Numbered from the stretch's first letter, positions 41,394 through 50,200 are shown. The stretch is DNA of 64,000 bases from Peptoclostridium sp965368085 (GCA_965368085.1 CBDULP010000012.1:1-64000), one strand, 5' to 3'. Numbers and translations are program-made. The notes: generated from the letters alone by a model not told the origin.

Positions 41394-42983
41394 GTGAAGA
41401 GAATTGAACTCAAACTACAGACCAAAATTACAATACTCATAATAATAGTACTTTCCATATCCATAGCAAACATAACATATCTCATGGCGGAGCTTACTAA
41501 GTACACAGTTCAGGACAAGTTGGAAGTGGACATAACAAATTTGGCAAAACTGATTGCAAATGCTCCAAGTGTAAAAAGAGAGCTTGCGAGAAAAGACCCG
41601 GATGGGATAATAAGGGAGTATGTGAATGAGTCTTTGAGGCATGTAAGTGATGTTGAAATAATAGTGGTTGCAGACATGGACGGTATACGATATGCTCATC
41701 CGAATCCACGGAATATAGGTGAAAAATTTGTGGGCGGGGATGAAATAAGGGTTATAGAGCAGGGAGAAACTTATGTCTCCCAGGCCACAGGCACACTGGG
41801 AGCGTCTGTGAGGGCTTTTACGCCTGTATTTTACGAGGGCAAGCAAGTGGGATTTGTAATGACTGGAACACTTTTAGAAAGCCTTGAAGAGGAAAAAAAG
41901 CAGGCCATATTAGGGCTTGTATATGCGTCTTCAGTAGGCCTTATAGTGGGAGTTGTCGGGGCGTTTTTACTTGCCCAGAACGTCAAAAGGTCAATATTCG
42001 GACTTGAGCCGCACCAGATAGGCAGGCTGTACACTGAAAAGCAGGCAATGCTGGATGCCATGCATGAGGGCATAATAGCAATTGACAGAGACAGCAATAT
42101 AACACTTATAAACGATTCGGCAATAAAAATGCTGGACGTTGACGAAAAGGAGGCTTACGGGAAAAATGTGCTGGATATATTCCCTACAAGCCGCCTAGAG
42201 AAGGTCATGAACAGCGCAAAGGCTGAATATGATGATGAACAGATCATAAACGATACGGTAATACTTACCAACAGAATGCCCATAAAAAGTGAAGATCAAA
42301 TAGTCGGGGCCATAGCCACATTCAGGGACAAGACGGAAGTTACAAGGCTTGCCGAGGAGATAACGGGGGTAAGGCAGATCATAGAGGCGCTGAGGGCAAA
42401 TACGCATGAATTTATGAATAAGCTGCATGTAATAATGGGGCTGATACAAATGGGCGAGGTGGAAGAGGCAAAAGCCTATATAATGGACATAACCCAAAAC
42501 CAGCAGCAGATAATGAGCTATATAATAAAAAAGGTTAAAGACCCTGCGATAGCGGCGCTGCTGCTTGGAAAATTTAGCGAGGCAAATGAAAGGGGAATAC
42601 AGATTCAAATAGAGGAATCGACAAATATTGAGAAAGATCATGGAAACATAAACAGCAACATGCTTGTCACAATAATAGGAAATTTAGTTGAAAATGCAAT
42701 GGATGCCATAAGTCTTGATAACATTGACAAGGAGGAAAAAAGCATAGAAATAAGAATGGAAGAGAATGAAGCCTATATCGAAATAGACATAGCGGATACG
42801 GGCATGGGAATAAAAAAAGAGCATTTGGAAAGCATATTCGAGCGGGGCTATACGACCAAAGAAGGAAACTCTGGAATAGGGCTTGCGCTTGTGAAAAAAG
42901 CGGTCGAGAACATGGGTGGAGAACTGGATGTTTCTTCATATGAGGGGGTAGGAACGGAATTTATAATAAAACTGCCCAAATAA
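41394..42983 (+). CDS. Sensor histidine kinase, CitA/DcuS/MalK family
   Basis: Membrane sensor of di- or tricarboxylates. A first helix (TILIIIVLSISIANITYLMA) and a second near residue 175 flank a PDC/CitAP-type extracellular domain (DVEIIVVADMDGIRYAHPN ... GTLGASVRAFTPVF). Then come a cytoplasmic PAS (MLDAMHEGIIAIDRDSNITL), the SPOB-type H-box RANTHEFMNKLHVI with its phospho-His, and an HATPase domain (NLVENAMDAI, DTGMGI, GNSGIGLALVK). 529 residues. GTG 41394 is chosen after CGGGGTGATT. The operon partner is the regulator 12 bases downstream; malic enzyme and a 2HCT carrier follow, so malate is the probable signal. Confidence 0.92.
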   Translation: MKRIELKLQTKITILIIIVLSISIANITYLMAELTKYTVQDKLEVDITNLAKLIANAPSVKRELARKDPDGIIREYVNESLRHVSDVEIIVVADMDGIRYAHPNPRNIGEKFVGGDEIRVIEQGETYVSQATGTLGASVRAFTPVFYEGKQVGFVMTGTLLESLEEEKKQAILGLVYASSVGLIVGVVGAFLLAQNVKRSIFGLEPHQIGRLYTEKQAMLDAMHEGIIAIDRDSNITLINDSAIKMLDVDEKEAYGKNVLDIFPTSRLEKVMNSAKAEYDDEQIINDTVILTNRMPIKSEDQIVGAIATFRDKTEVTRLAEEITGVRQIIEALRANTHEFMNKLHVIMGLIQMGEVEEAKAYIMDITQNQQQIMSYIIKKVKDPAIAALLLGKFSEANERGIQIQIEESTNIEKDHGNINSNMLVTIIGNLVENAMDAISLDNIDKEEKSIEIRMEENEAYIEIDIADTGMGIKKEHLESIFERGYTTKEGNSGIGLALVKKAVENMGGELDVSSYEGVGTEFIIKLPK

Positions 42984-42995
42984 GGAGGGGAATAT

Positions 42996-43670
42996 ATGAT
43001 AAATGTTCTTATTGTTGAGGACGACCCCATGGTGGCCTCTATAAACAAGAGGTACGTTGAAAGCATAGAGGGTTTTAGCGTTGCAGGCACAGCTACTAAT
43101 GGAGAGGAAGCTTTAAGGCTCATAAAAAACAGGAATATAGACCTTATAATACTGGACATATATATGCCTAGAATAGACGGGATAAGCTTTTTGAAAAAAA
43201 TAAGGCAAAACAACATAACGATTGATGTAATACTTGTGACTGCCGCAAAAGAGACTGAATCGTTTGACCAGTCAATGGCACTTGGAGCAGTGGATTATCT
43301 AGTGAAGCCGTTCGAATACGAGCGGTTTAAAAAATCACTTGAAAATTACAGGAGAAGGCATAAAATATTAAGCGGCAAGAATGTAATAAGGCAGGAGGAT
43401 ATAGACAAGATAACCCGTGCGGATTCAGGTGAACGGGAAAAGTCGACGCCAAAGGGGCTTCACATTAAAACGCTAAACAGGGTGAGAAACTATATGTGCG
43501 ATAAAAAGGGGGCGCTAGTGTCAGCGGACGAGGCGGCAAGAGCGCTCAGTATAACAAAGGTTACGGTTAGAAGGTATCTTGACTACCTTGCGTCAATAGG
43601 CGAAATAGAAATAGAGGTGGAATACGGGGCGGTTGGAAGGCCTACGAACCTGTACAGGTTCATAAAGTAA
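42996..43670 (+). CDS. Response regulator, CitB/DcuR/MalR family
   Basis: 224 residues. The receiver domain has the acidic pair in VEDDPMV, phospho-Asp in LIILDIYMPRIDG near residue 53 and Lys in DYLVKPFEYERF. The C-terminus holds the HTH typical of CitB-like regulators (EAARALSITKVTVRRYLDYL). The ATG follows AAGGAGGGG. It should activate the malic-enzyme and carrier genes directly downstream. The 150 bases before malic enzyme are very AT-rich, as sites for this family usually are. Confidence 0.93.
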   Translation: MINVLIVEDDPMVASINKRYVESIEGFSVAGTATNGEEALRLIKNRNIDLIILDIYMPRIDGISFLKKIRQNNITIDVILVTAAKETESFDQSMALGAVDYLVKPFEYERFKKSLENYRRRHKILSGKNVIRQEDIDKITRADSGEREKSTPKGLHIKTLNRVRNYMCDKKGALVSADEAARALSITKVTVRRYLDYLASIGEIEIEVEYGAVGRPTNLYRFIK

Positions 43671-43719
43671 AAGCCTTTGCGGCATGACAAAAAAATATCG
43701 GAGAATTTTTAATTTTGAA

Positions 43720-43750
43720 AACATTTAGGTTAATTACTAAATGTTTTTTA
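43720..43750 (+). terminator. Terminator after the response regulator
   Basis: AACATTTAG, 8-base loop, CTAAATGTT then TTTT. Confidence 0.75.
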
Positions 43751-43820
43751 TTTTGCGCAAAAAGTGTATATTTTACGTGAGAAGTGAAAAAATTCTGAAA
43801 TTTCGAAAGGATGATACCGC

Positions 43821-44993
43821 ATGAATTATTCTGAACTGAGCCTTAAAATGCACGAGGAGAATGTCGGAAAGATAGAAATCGTCTCGAAAGTGAGAGTTGA
43901 AAATAGGGATGATTTGAGCACGGCCTATACGCCCGGTGTTGCAGAGCCCTGCAGGAAGATACATCAAAACAAGGAGGATGTATACAAATACACGGCAAAG
44001 GGAAATCTTGTGGCGGTAGTAACTGATGGATCTGCTGTACTTGGACTTGGAGACATAGGGGCGGAGGCGGCGATGCCTGTAATGGAGGGAAAGGCCGTGC
44101 TGTTCAAGGAGTTTGGAGATGTGGACGCATTTCCCATATGCATAGGTGGCAGCGATGTAGATGAGATTGTAAATACCGTAAAAATGATTTCACCTACATT
44201 TGGAGGCATCAACCTTGAGGACATAGCCGCTCCAAGGTGTTTTGAAATAGAGGAGAAGCTTAAAAAAGAAGTGGACATACCTGTATTCCATGACGATCAG
44301 CATGGAACGGCAATAGTCGTATGCGCGGGATTAATAAACGCACTGAAGCTGGTAAAAAAGGACATAAGGAATGTGAATATAGTAGTAAACGGAGCCGGGT
44401 CTGCAGGGTGCGCAATAGTCAAAATGCTCTTTAGCATAGGCGCGAAGAACATAACTGTATGCGACAGGGAGGGAATAATATACAAGGGAGCGCCTTTCAA
44501 TGCGCATCACATGGAGGAACTTGCAAAGACTACAAATCTTGAAGGCAAACAGGGGCTTTTGGCAGATGCTATGAATGGATCGGACGTATTCATAGGTGTT
44601 TCGGCAGGAAACGTTGTAAGTGAGGATATGGTATCTTCTATGAACGAGGGCGCGGTGGTGTTTGCAATGGCAAATCCGACTCCGGAGATAATGCCGGATA
44701 TTGCAAAAAAAGCGGGCGCCAAAGTTGTAGGATCGGGGCGTTCGGATTTTGCAAACCAGGTCAACAACGTGCTGGCGTTTCCTGGAATATTCAGAGGGGC
44801 TCTGAACGTGAGGGCCAGTGACATAAACGAAGAGATGAAGGTTGCCGCGGCATATGCGATAGCGGAAATAGTTGGAAATGAGGAACTCAGCGAAGACTAT
44901 GTAATACCAAATGCACTGGACAAGAGAATAGGCATAGAGGTTGCAAAGGCAGTTGAAAGGGCGGCCAGAGAAAGCGGCGTAGCAAGGCTGTAG
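43821..44993 (+). CDS. NAD(P)-dependent malic enzyme
   Basis: Oxidative decarboxylation of malate to pyruvate. The 390-residue short bacterial type. TAYTPGVAEPCRKI and the catalytic region YKYTAKGNLVAVVTDGSAVLG, metal-binding PVFHDDQHGTAIV, and dinucleotide motif NIVVNGAGSAGCAIV are all present, with ANPTPEIMPD near 295. The ATG follows GAAAGGATGATACCGC. A carrier for 2-hydroxycarboxylates starts 43 bases downstream; together they import malate and feed it to pyruvate. Confidence 0.95.
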   Translation: MNYSELSLKMHEENVGKIEIVSKVRVENRDDLSTAYTPGVAEPCRKIHQNKEDVYKYTAKGNLVAVVTDGSAVLGLGDIGAEAAMPVMEGKAVLFKEFGDVDAFPICIGGSDVDEIVNTVKMISPTFGGINLEDIAAPRCFEIEEKLKKEVDIPVFHDDQHGTAIVVCAGLINALKLVKKDIRNVNIVVNGAGSAGCAIVKMLFSIGAKNITVCDREGIIYKGAPFNAHHMEELAKTTNLEGKQGLLADAMNGSDVFIGVSAGNVVSEDMVSSMNEGAVVFAMANPTPEIMPDIAKKAGAKVVGSGRSDFANQVNNVLAFPGIFRGALNVRASDINEEMKVAAAYAIAEIVGNEELSEDYVIPNALDKRIGIEVAKAVERAARESGVARL

Positions 44994-45036
44994 AGTATCA
45001 ATTAAAACGAATTATTGAATATGGGAGGGATTTTAT

Positions 45037-46359
45037 ATGAGTGTTAATGTTTTGTTGTCGGAAAAAAATACACCTCAAAATGTACCTGAAAAGCCTGCAT
45101 ACAGGATTATGGGAATGCCATTGCCGCTGTTTGCGGCCTTAGCGGCGGTAATACTAATAGCGACATATATGGGAGCTTTGCCAAAGGGAATGGTTGGAGC
45201 TATTCCGCTTATGATGGTGGTTGGGGCAATTTTAAATGAAATCGGAAACAAGACGCCTATAGTTAAGGACTATTTCGGTGGAGGGCCTATAGTCATAATA
45301 TTCGCGTCTGCAGCATTTACCGCATATGGCGTGTTTCCACAGGCGTCTTCTGAAATAATGACTAGTTTTATGAAGGGCGAAGGATTTTTGAACTTTTATA
45401 TCGCAGCACTTATAACTGGAAGCATACTTGGAATGAATAGAAAGCTCCTTATAAAGGCGGCTATAAGATATCTACCTGCTATAATGGGAGGCGTAGTGGC
45501 TGCACTTGGATTTGCAGGTATTGTAGGAGCGCTTATAGGCTACGGGGCAAAAAAGGCTATGCTTTATATAGCGCTTCCGATAATGGGCGGCGGAATGGGA
45601 GCCGGAGCAGTTCCGCTGGCTGAGATATTTGGAGGTTCACTGGGAGTGGATCCTGCTGAAATGCTGTCTGTAATGGTTCCTGCTGTTGCGCTTGGAAACG
45701 CCATTGCAATAGTTGTTGCCGGCGTTCTCGACAAGATAGGAAAAAACAACAAAAAACTTTCCGGAGACGGAAAGCTTATGAAATCTCAGGAAACAGAAAT
45801 GAACGATCAGGAAAAGAAAAGGGAACTGGATTTTAAAATGATGGGAACTGGCCTTGCGCTTTCAACTGCATTCTTTGTACTTGGATGTCTTCTGGGAAAA
45901 TTCATACCTCTTCATAAATTTGCACTCATGATACTTTCGGTTGCAACGGTAAAGGCTTTTGGAGTGCTTCCGAGAGAATATGAAGAAAGTGCGGCTCAGT
46001 GGTTTGGATTCATAATGAGCAACCTAACACCGGCGCTTCTTGTTGGAATAGGTGTTGCTTATACGGATATAAACCAGGTTATAAATTCGTTAAGCGTCCA
46101 GTATGTAGTCCTTGTAGGGGTTACAATAATCGGGGCTACAATAGGATCGGGATTTGTGGGAAGCTTCTTTGGGTTTTATCCTATAGAATCTTCAATAACG
46201 GCAGGACTTTGCATGGCAAATATGGGAGGAACGGGAGACGTGGCAGTTCTTTCGGCATCAAAGAGAATGGAGCTCATGCCTTTTGCACAGATATCATCCC
46301 GTATAGGAGGGGCGTTCATGCTCATACTTGCGACGGCTCTTTTGAAGATATTCACTTAG
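45037..46359 (+). CDS. 2-hydroxycarboxylate transporter (CitS/MaeN family)
   Basis: Sodium-coupled (by family) secondary carrier for malate or citrate, 440 residues, 11 or so helices. GLCMANMGGTGDVAVLSASKRM near residue 391 and FAQISSRIGGA after it are the 2HCT C-terminal signature, and GGGMGAGAVPLAEIFGG near 187 the first GGxG-type reentrant loop. The ATG follows GGGAGGG. The operon with malic enzyme and the upstream two-component system parallels MalK-MalR-MaeN of Bacillus; malate is the likely substrate. Confidence 0.93.
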   Translation: MSVNVLLSEKNTPQNVPEKPAYRIMGMPLPLFAALAAVILIATYMGALPKGMVGAIPLMMVVGAILNEIGNKTPIVKDYFGGGPIVIIFASAAFTAYGVFPQASSEIMTSFMKGEGFLNFYIAALITGSILGMNRKLLIKAAIRYLPAIMGGVVAALGFAGIVGALIGYGAKKAMLYIALPIMGGGMGAGAVPLAEIFGGSLGVDPAEMLSVMVPAVALGNAIAIVVAGVLDKIGKNNKKLSGDGKLMKSQETEMNDQEKKRELDFKMMGTGLALSTAFFVLGCLLGKFIPLHKFALMILSVATVKAFGVLPREYEESAAQWFGFIMSNLTPALLVGIGVAYTDINQVINSLSVQYVVLVGVTIIGATIGSGFVGSFFGFYPIESSITAGLCMANMGGTGDVAVLSASKRMELMPFAQISSRIGGAFMLILATALLKIFT

Positions 46360-46448
46360 ATATGGATATGACAAATCCAAAATCAAAATGCAACTTTTAA
46401 CAGGGTTGTGGAGTTTAAAAAATATATTTAGAAGGCTGTGACTGCTGG

Positions 46449-46499
46449 ACACTTCATTTTTCAATCCGAACTTGGGGATTGAAAAATGAAGTGTTTTTT
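46449..46499 (+). terminator. Terminator after the 2HCT carrier gene
   Basis: CACTTCATTTTTCAATCC, 8-base loop, GGATTGAAAAATGAAGTG followed by TTTTTTG; 18-bp stem. Confidence 0.93.
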
Positions 46500-46569
46500 G
46501 TTTGAAAATAACAACAGCAGTCTGGTTTGAAATAAAAATTGCTCGCTACCGGAGAGTGTTTCAAATGCT

Positions 46570-46712
46570 ATGAACGAGCTTATGGTTGAAATGGACATAT
46601 ATATGGGTATAAAAAATCATAGGAGTCTTAGGGCGCAGCACAGGTGTTGGACGGGTTTATACTTTCAAGAACCGTTATATATGAAATAGACGGGGGAAGA
46701 CTGACAATATAG
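46570..46712 (+). pseudogene. Spo0E-like aspartyl-phosphate phosphatase, frameshifted
   Basis: From ATG 46570 the frame reads MNELMVEMDIYMGIKNHRSLR. From about 46631 the -1 frame continues GAAQVLDGFILSRTVIYEID and stops at 46710. Joined by one missing G in a GGG run (46631-46633), the product is 47 residues with two helices and a Q-x-LD-xx-I motif, like the SQELD motif of Spo0E phosphatases that dephosphorylate Spo0A. The resemblance is short, so the call is tentative. No strong ribosome site (GGAGAG, 13 bases away). The stretch 46713-46889 after it holds nothing I can name. Confidence 0.4.
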
Positions 46713-46889
46713 CTATATATAGTGCATAAACGACATACGGGACATATATAAGATAGAGTCTGGAAAGAAGGCTTTAGAAAATAGCCTGTTTTTTGGCGTA
46801 TATTTTCAGTAATGCATTGCCGATACTTGGTGGAAATCTGGTCAAAATGCTTTTGGGGATGTCATAAAAAATATATTTAGAGAGGTGAT

Positions 46890-47186
46890 ATGATGCATAC
46901 GGTGATTATAGAAAAGGATCTTAAGGAGATAGTTACAATATTTATACAGTCGAGGCGAGAAGACATTAAAAATATAGAGATGCTTTTAGATGAGGGGGAT
47001 TTTGATGCAATAAAAAAAATAGGTCGCAGCATGAAAGGCGTATGCGGAGGACATGGTCTTGACTTTGTAAGTGAAATAGGTCGCAGGATTGAGCAAAAAA
47101 GTGATCAAAACGACAGGGTTTCAGTACAAATTCTGACAAAAATGCTGGAAGAGTATCTTAACCATATCCAGATAAAGTATAAATAA
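46890..47186 (+). CDS. Hpt-like domain protein lacking the phospho-histidine
   Basis: 98 residues, a single four-helix Hpt-type unit: FIQSRREDIKNIEMLLDEGD, then IKKIGRSMKGVCGGHGLDFV and ILTKMLEEYL. In true Hpt domains the second helix reads HSLKG; here it is RSMKG, with Arg 46 (codon CGC, 47025-47027) where His (CAC or CAT) should be, one base change away. It cannot relay phosphate in the normal way, so it would be a pseudo-Hpt acting as an adaptor, or a recent loss of function. GAGAGGTGA upstream fits ATG 46890 or 46893. Confidence 0.65.
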   Translation: MMHTVIIEKDLKEIVTIFIQSRREDIKNIEMLLDEGDFDAIKKIGRSMKGVCGGHGLDFVSEIGRRIEQKSDQNDRVSVQILTKMLEEYLNHIQIKYK

Positions 47187-47212
47187 AATACATTGTAAAT
47201 GGAGCCGTTGTT

Positions 47213-47347
47213 ATGGATTTAGGAAAGGTTTTGTTTTGGAATGATCAGGCGAAACCGTCTTATATAAGGGATCGGAGTGATATGAGACAGTTTTATTTTT
47301 ATAACTCCCAAATATTCAAAATGATTGAAAAACTGAAACTGGAGTAG
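47213..47347 (+). CDS. Small ORF, 44 residues, downstream of the Hpt-like gene
   Basis: MDLGKVLFWNDQAKPSYIRD and so on to KMIEKLKLE. No family recognised; hydrophilic, aromatic-rich, no membrane helix. GGAG lies eight bases upstream of the ATG, and a strong terminator begins at the stop codon, which argues that it is the last translated frame of a two-gene unit with the Hpt-like gene 26 bases before. It may be a small regulator or non-coding spacer. Confidence 0.45.
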   Translation: MDLGKVLFWNDQAKPSYIRDRSDMRQFYFYNSQIFKMIEKLKLE

Positions 47348-47386
47348 GCGCCGCCAAAAATCAATATTTTTTGGCGGCGCTTTTTG
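47348..47386 (+). terminator. Terminator after the 44-residue ORF
   Basis: GCGCCGCCAAAAA, short loop, TTTTTGGCGGCGC followed by TTTTT. Confidence 0.93.
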
Positions 47387-47680
47387 CAATCTCAAAAACG
47401 TTCCATGCTTTAAGGGCGAGTTGACTATTGAGCTAACATATACATATGAACGAGCGCATATTTCAAGTGAAAGCCGTATGTCGTGAGAGCTATTACGATG
47501 ATTTCATTGTGATATAATTGTATATCAAGGGCGTGTACGGGCATGAATTTTTCAACAAACAAATCAATTATTACAGGCACCTCTTTGGAAAAATATCAGT
47601 GATAATGTCTGTAAAGATTCAAAAAGCCGGACTGATCCATACAGATAAAAGCCTTTTGCAAAAGTTTTATATTATTTTGG
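47387..47680. other. Intergenic stretch before the FetAB-type genes
   Basis: About 290 bases without a convincing ORF, promoter consensus or hairpin. Confidence 0.4.
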
Positions 47681-47709
47681 AAGGAGGAAGCCGCTGAAAT
47701 TGCAGCGGC
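47681..47709 (+). promoter_or_regulatory. Ribosome site followed by a hairpin ahead of the FetA-type gene
   Basis: AAGGAGG (47681-47687) is 33 bases before the ATG, but between them lies GCCGCTG-AAATTG-CAGCGGC (47690-47709). Folding this stem would bring the ribosome site to about 13 bases from ATG 47721. The alternative is a TTG start at 47700 inside the stem. Confidence 0.4.
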
Positions 47710-47720
47710 GAGATTGGAAC

Positions 47721-48359
47721 ATGTTTGAATTCAAAAATGTAAAATACAAAAATATACTGGATATACCTCATCTTAGCATTGAAAAGGGAAAGATAACGAC
47801 ATTCGTAGGTCAAAGCGGCGGAGGAAAGACCACTGTGCTGAGGCTTTTAAATAAGATGATATCGCCGACACAGGGGGAAATATTTTTTGAAGGCAAAAAC
47901 CTGAGTGAAATAGACAGCGTGCGCCACAGAATGAATGTCACTATGCTTTCTCAAAACGCAGTCATATTCGAAGGATCAATAAGGGACAATATTACAATGG
48001 GAATGAAATATCAAGACAGAGTTTTTCCGGATGACAATGTTTTGAAGAGACTTCTGGAGAGGGTCCATCTGAAAAAAAATCTTGACGACAACGCGGACAA
48101 CCTTTCTGGAGGAGAGCGGCAAAGGCTTTCACTTGCAAGGGTGCTGCTTCTTGACTCGCCTGTATACCTTTTGGACGAGCCTTCCTCGGCTTTGGATGAG
48201 GGTACTGAAAAGCTTATAATAGAAATGATTGTGAATCAGGTGAGAAAAAAGGGCAAGACTCTTGTTATGGTCACCCATTCCAAAAGGGTAGCAAGTGAGT
48301 ATTCTGATGTTATTGTAAGGATAGAAAACGGCAGATGCAAAGTGGAGGAGGAAAAGTGA
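47721..48359 (+). CDS. fetA: ABC transporter ATP-binding protein (FetA/YbbL type)
   Basis: 212 residues. Walker A GQSGGGKTT near residue 28, Q-loop TMLSQNAVIF, signature LSGGERQRL near 130, Walker B VYLLDEPSSALD near 150 and H-loop VTHSKRVA. It lacks a C-terminal regulatory domain. Partner of the FetB-type membrane protein whose ATG overlaps its stop (GTGATG, 3 bases). In E. coli FetAB promotes iron export and oxidative-stress resistance; the same role here is inference. Confidence 0.82.
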   Translation: MFEFKNVKYKNILDIPHLSIEKGKITTFVGQSGGGKTTVLRLLNKMISPTQGEIFFEGKNLSEIDSVRHRMNVTMLSQNAVIFEGSIRDNITMGMKYQDRVFPDDNVLKRLLERVHLKKNLDDNADNLSGGERQRLSLARVLLLDSPVYLLDEPSSALDEGTEKLIIEMIVNQVRKKGKTLVMVTHSKRVASEYSDVIVRIENGRCKVEEEK

Positions 48360-49138
48360 TGAATGGGATAATCGATCTTTCCGTGGCTCAGCTCATGCTT
48401 GCATACGTGTTTGTGGTATTTGTGCTTTTCATTGTAAGAATGAAGGGCATAAAAAGGGAAAAGGAGATTTTACTTTCTTCAGTGAGGATGACATTGCAGC
48501 TTATGTTCACAGGGTATTTGCTTCTTTACATATTCAGCAATCCAAGCCCTCAGCTTACTATCGCGATAATAGCTGTAATGGAATCATTTGCCGTATACAC
48601 TGTGTTTAGAAAGTTCAAGGGAAGGCTTTCAGTGGGGCTAAAAAGGGTGATTGCGGTTTCAATGGGAGTTGGAACCATTTCATGCATTGTATATTTCCTG
48701 CTTGTAGTGGTAAGGATATATCCATGGTATGATCCCCAGTACTTCATACCAATTGCAGGTATGATGATAGGAAATTCAATGACTGGAATATCGATAGGAG
48801 TGAACTCACTTGTCGAAGGCATGACTGTTAAAAGGGCTATCGTGGAGGAGGCCCTGATACTGGGAGCTTCGCCGCAGGAGGCATCTCGAAATATTGTAAA
48901 TGGCGCATTTGACGCAGCAATTCTGCCTACCATAAATTCAATGCTTGGAATGGGAATAGTATTTTTGCCGGGAATGATGACGGGACAGATACTTTCAGGG
49001 ACTATACCGACTACGGCAATAACATATCAGATTGCCATAATGCTTGGAATACTTGGATCTGTATCATCGACAGTGCTTATAATGCTCCAGTTCGGATACA
49101 GGACTTTTTTCAATAGGGAAAGCCAGCTTGTCAAATAG
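48359..49138 (+). CDS. fetB: ABC transporter permease (FetB/YbbM, UPF0014 family)
   Basis: 259 residues, about seven helices. The UPF0014 pattern is clear: PIAGMMIGNSMTGISIGVN near residue 135, EEALILGASPQEASR near 165 (ATPase contact) and FLPGMMTGQILSGTIPTTAI near 205. The ATG overlaps the ATPase stop and has GGAGGAGG upstream. A strong terminator at 49197 faces the convergent regulator gene. Confidence 0.88.
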   Translation: MNGIIDLSVAQLMLAYVFVVFVLFIVRMKGIKREKEILLSSVRMTLQLMFTGYLLLYIFSNPSPQLTIAIIAVMESFAVYTVFRKFKGRLSVGLKRVIAVSMGVGTISCIVYFLLVVVRIYPWYDPQYFIPIAGMMIGNSMTGISIGVNSLVEGMTVKRAIVEEALILGASPQEASRNIVNGAFDAAILPTINSMLGMGIVFLPGMMTGQILSGTIPTTAITYQIAIMLGILGSVSSTVLIMLQFGYRTFFNRESQLVK

Positions 49139-49196
49139 GAATCCAATAAATCCGCAAACGACAAAAATACAATTGATTGAAATACATGGCGAATTC

Positions 49197-49243
49197 ACCT
49201 GGGAAACAGCATTTACAAGCTGTTCCAGGTTTTTTTATTTTTT
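49197..49243. terminator. Terminator between fetB and the XRE-cupin gene
   Basis: CCTGG-G-AA-A-CAGC, 8-base loop, GCTGTTCCAGG then a run of seven T. Confidence 0.85.
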
Positions 49244-49255
49244 GACAGTTGGAAT

Positions 49256-49810
49256 CTAAAAAGACGGAGGGGTTATGGCAAATACTACCTGTGTTTCTTC
49301 CGAATATTCATTTTTCCATCTGTGCTTTATGTGGGGAACTAGCTTTATGCTGTCCCCGTTTTCAAGTGTTATGACTTTGTTTTCAATATGTATGTCGACT
49401 TTGCCGCTGACTACATATGCGACTTCTTCCCCGTTGTGAGACATTAGTTCGTCTGAAGACTGAAATCCGGGAGAGAGCTTCATGAGTACGAATTCTATGG
49501 CTCCGTTTAAGTCGGGAGACAAGAGTTCATATGAAAAATCATTATTTTCGGCAAAAGTGATTTTTTTTCTCATGTTTGATCTTACAACGAGATCATCCGT
49601 ATTTGCATCTATTGTAAACAGTGTGAAAAGTGGGATGTCAAGAGCCTTTGCCATAGACTTTAAAGTATTTAGTGAAGGGTTTGCCAGCCCTCTTTCGATC
49701 TGACTGAGCATTGAAGGAGTCACGTTTGTAAGTTCCGAGAGCTGTTTCATGCTTAAACCTTTTGACTTTCTGAATTCAGCTATTTTTTTTCCGACATCTA
49801 TGTCATTCAT
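49256..49810 (-). CDS. XRE-family regulator with C-terminal cupin domain
   Basis: 184 residues. HTH_3 domain at residues 6-62 (GLSMKQLSELTNVTPSMLSQ then IERGLANPSLNTL), linker, and a cupin_2 sensor at about 110-180 (MSHNGEEVAYVVSGKVDIHI, then a HIKHRWKNEY second motif). This PuuR-like layout is common for regulators of amine and amino-acid catabolism that sense small molecules. It is divergent from dsdA across 390 bases, and so is a good candidate for control of D-serine breakdown. ATG start at 49810; on the minus strand the sequence just before it is weak in ribosome-site character. Confidence 0.88.
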   Translation of the reverse strand: MNDIDVGKKIAEFRKSKGLSMKQLSELTNVTPSMLSQIERGLANPSLNTLKSMAKALDIPLFTLFTIDANTDDLVVRSNMRKKITFAENNDFSYELLSPDLNGAIEFVLMKLSPGFQSSDELMSHNGEEVAYVVSGKVDIHIENKVITLENGDSIKLVPHIKHRWKNEYSEETQVVFAITPPSF

Positions 49811-50200
49811 ATGTTTTGGTCAGCCGCAAAATTATGCCTAATGCCATAATGCTAGACTGCCGTATTCACATCCTTTCTGTATTAAGCCTCTTTGGAAAAT
49901 TGAAAATAATGCAATTGCAATCTTTAATGAAAAATTAAATATTTCCTATTATAACACGTCGCATAATTTTTAGTACAGGGCTGAGAATATGGGTATTCTA
50001 TTAATTGGAGAGTTGCTGTGTGGGCGGAATGGTTTCGGATTATATGCGAATACCAACGATGTGGTTGGCTGATATAATTGACTAAAATAAATCGAAGTGT
50101 TAAAATCTATTTAAAATAATTTAATTATATTAAATTTAATTCAATTCTATTTAAAGATTGTTTTTGTCTCATTAAAATTTCAGAGGGAGAGGTGCATGAT
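49811..50200. other. Divergent control region, XRE-cupin regulator / dsdA
   Basis: Contains the dsdA promoter at 50078-50106 and, just after it (50105-50155), a very AT-rich block with repeated ATTTAA and TTTAAT words that could hold operator sites. A TATAAT on the minus strand (49943-49948) is a weak candidate for the regulator's own promoter. Confidence 0.45.
50078..50106 (+). promoter_or_regulatory. SigmaA promoter of dsdA
   Basis: TTGACT (50078-50083), 17-base spacer, TAAAAT (50101-50106); leader about 90 bases. Confidence 0.7.
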
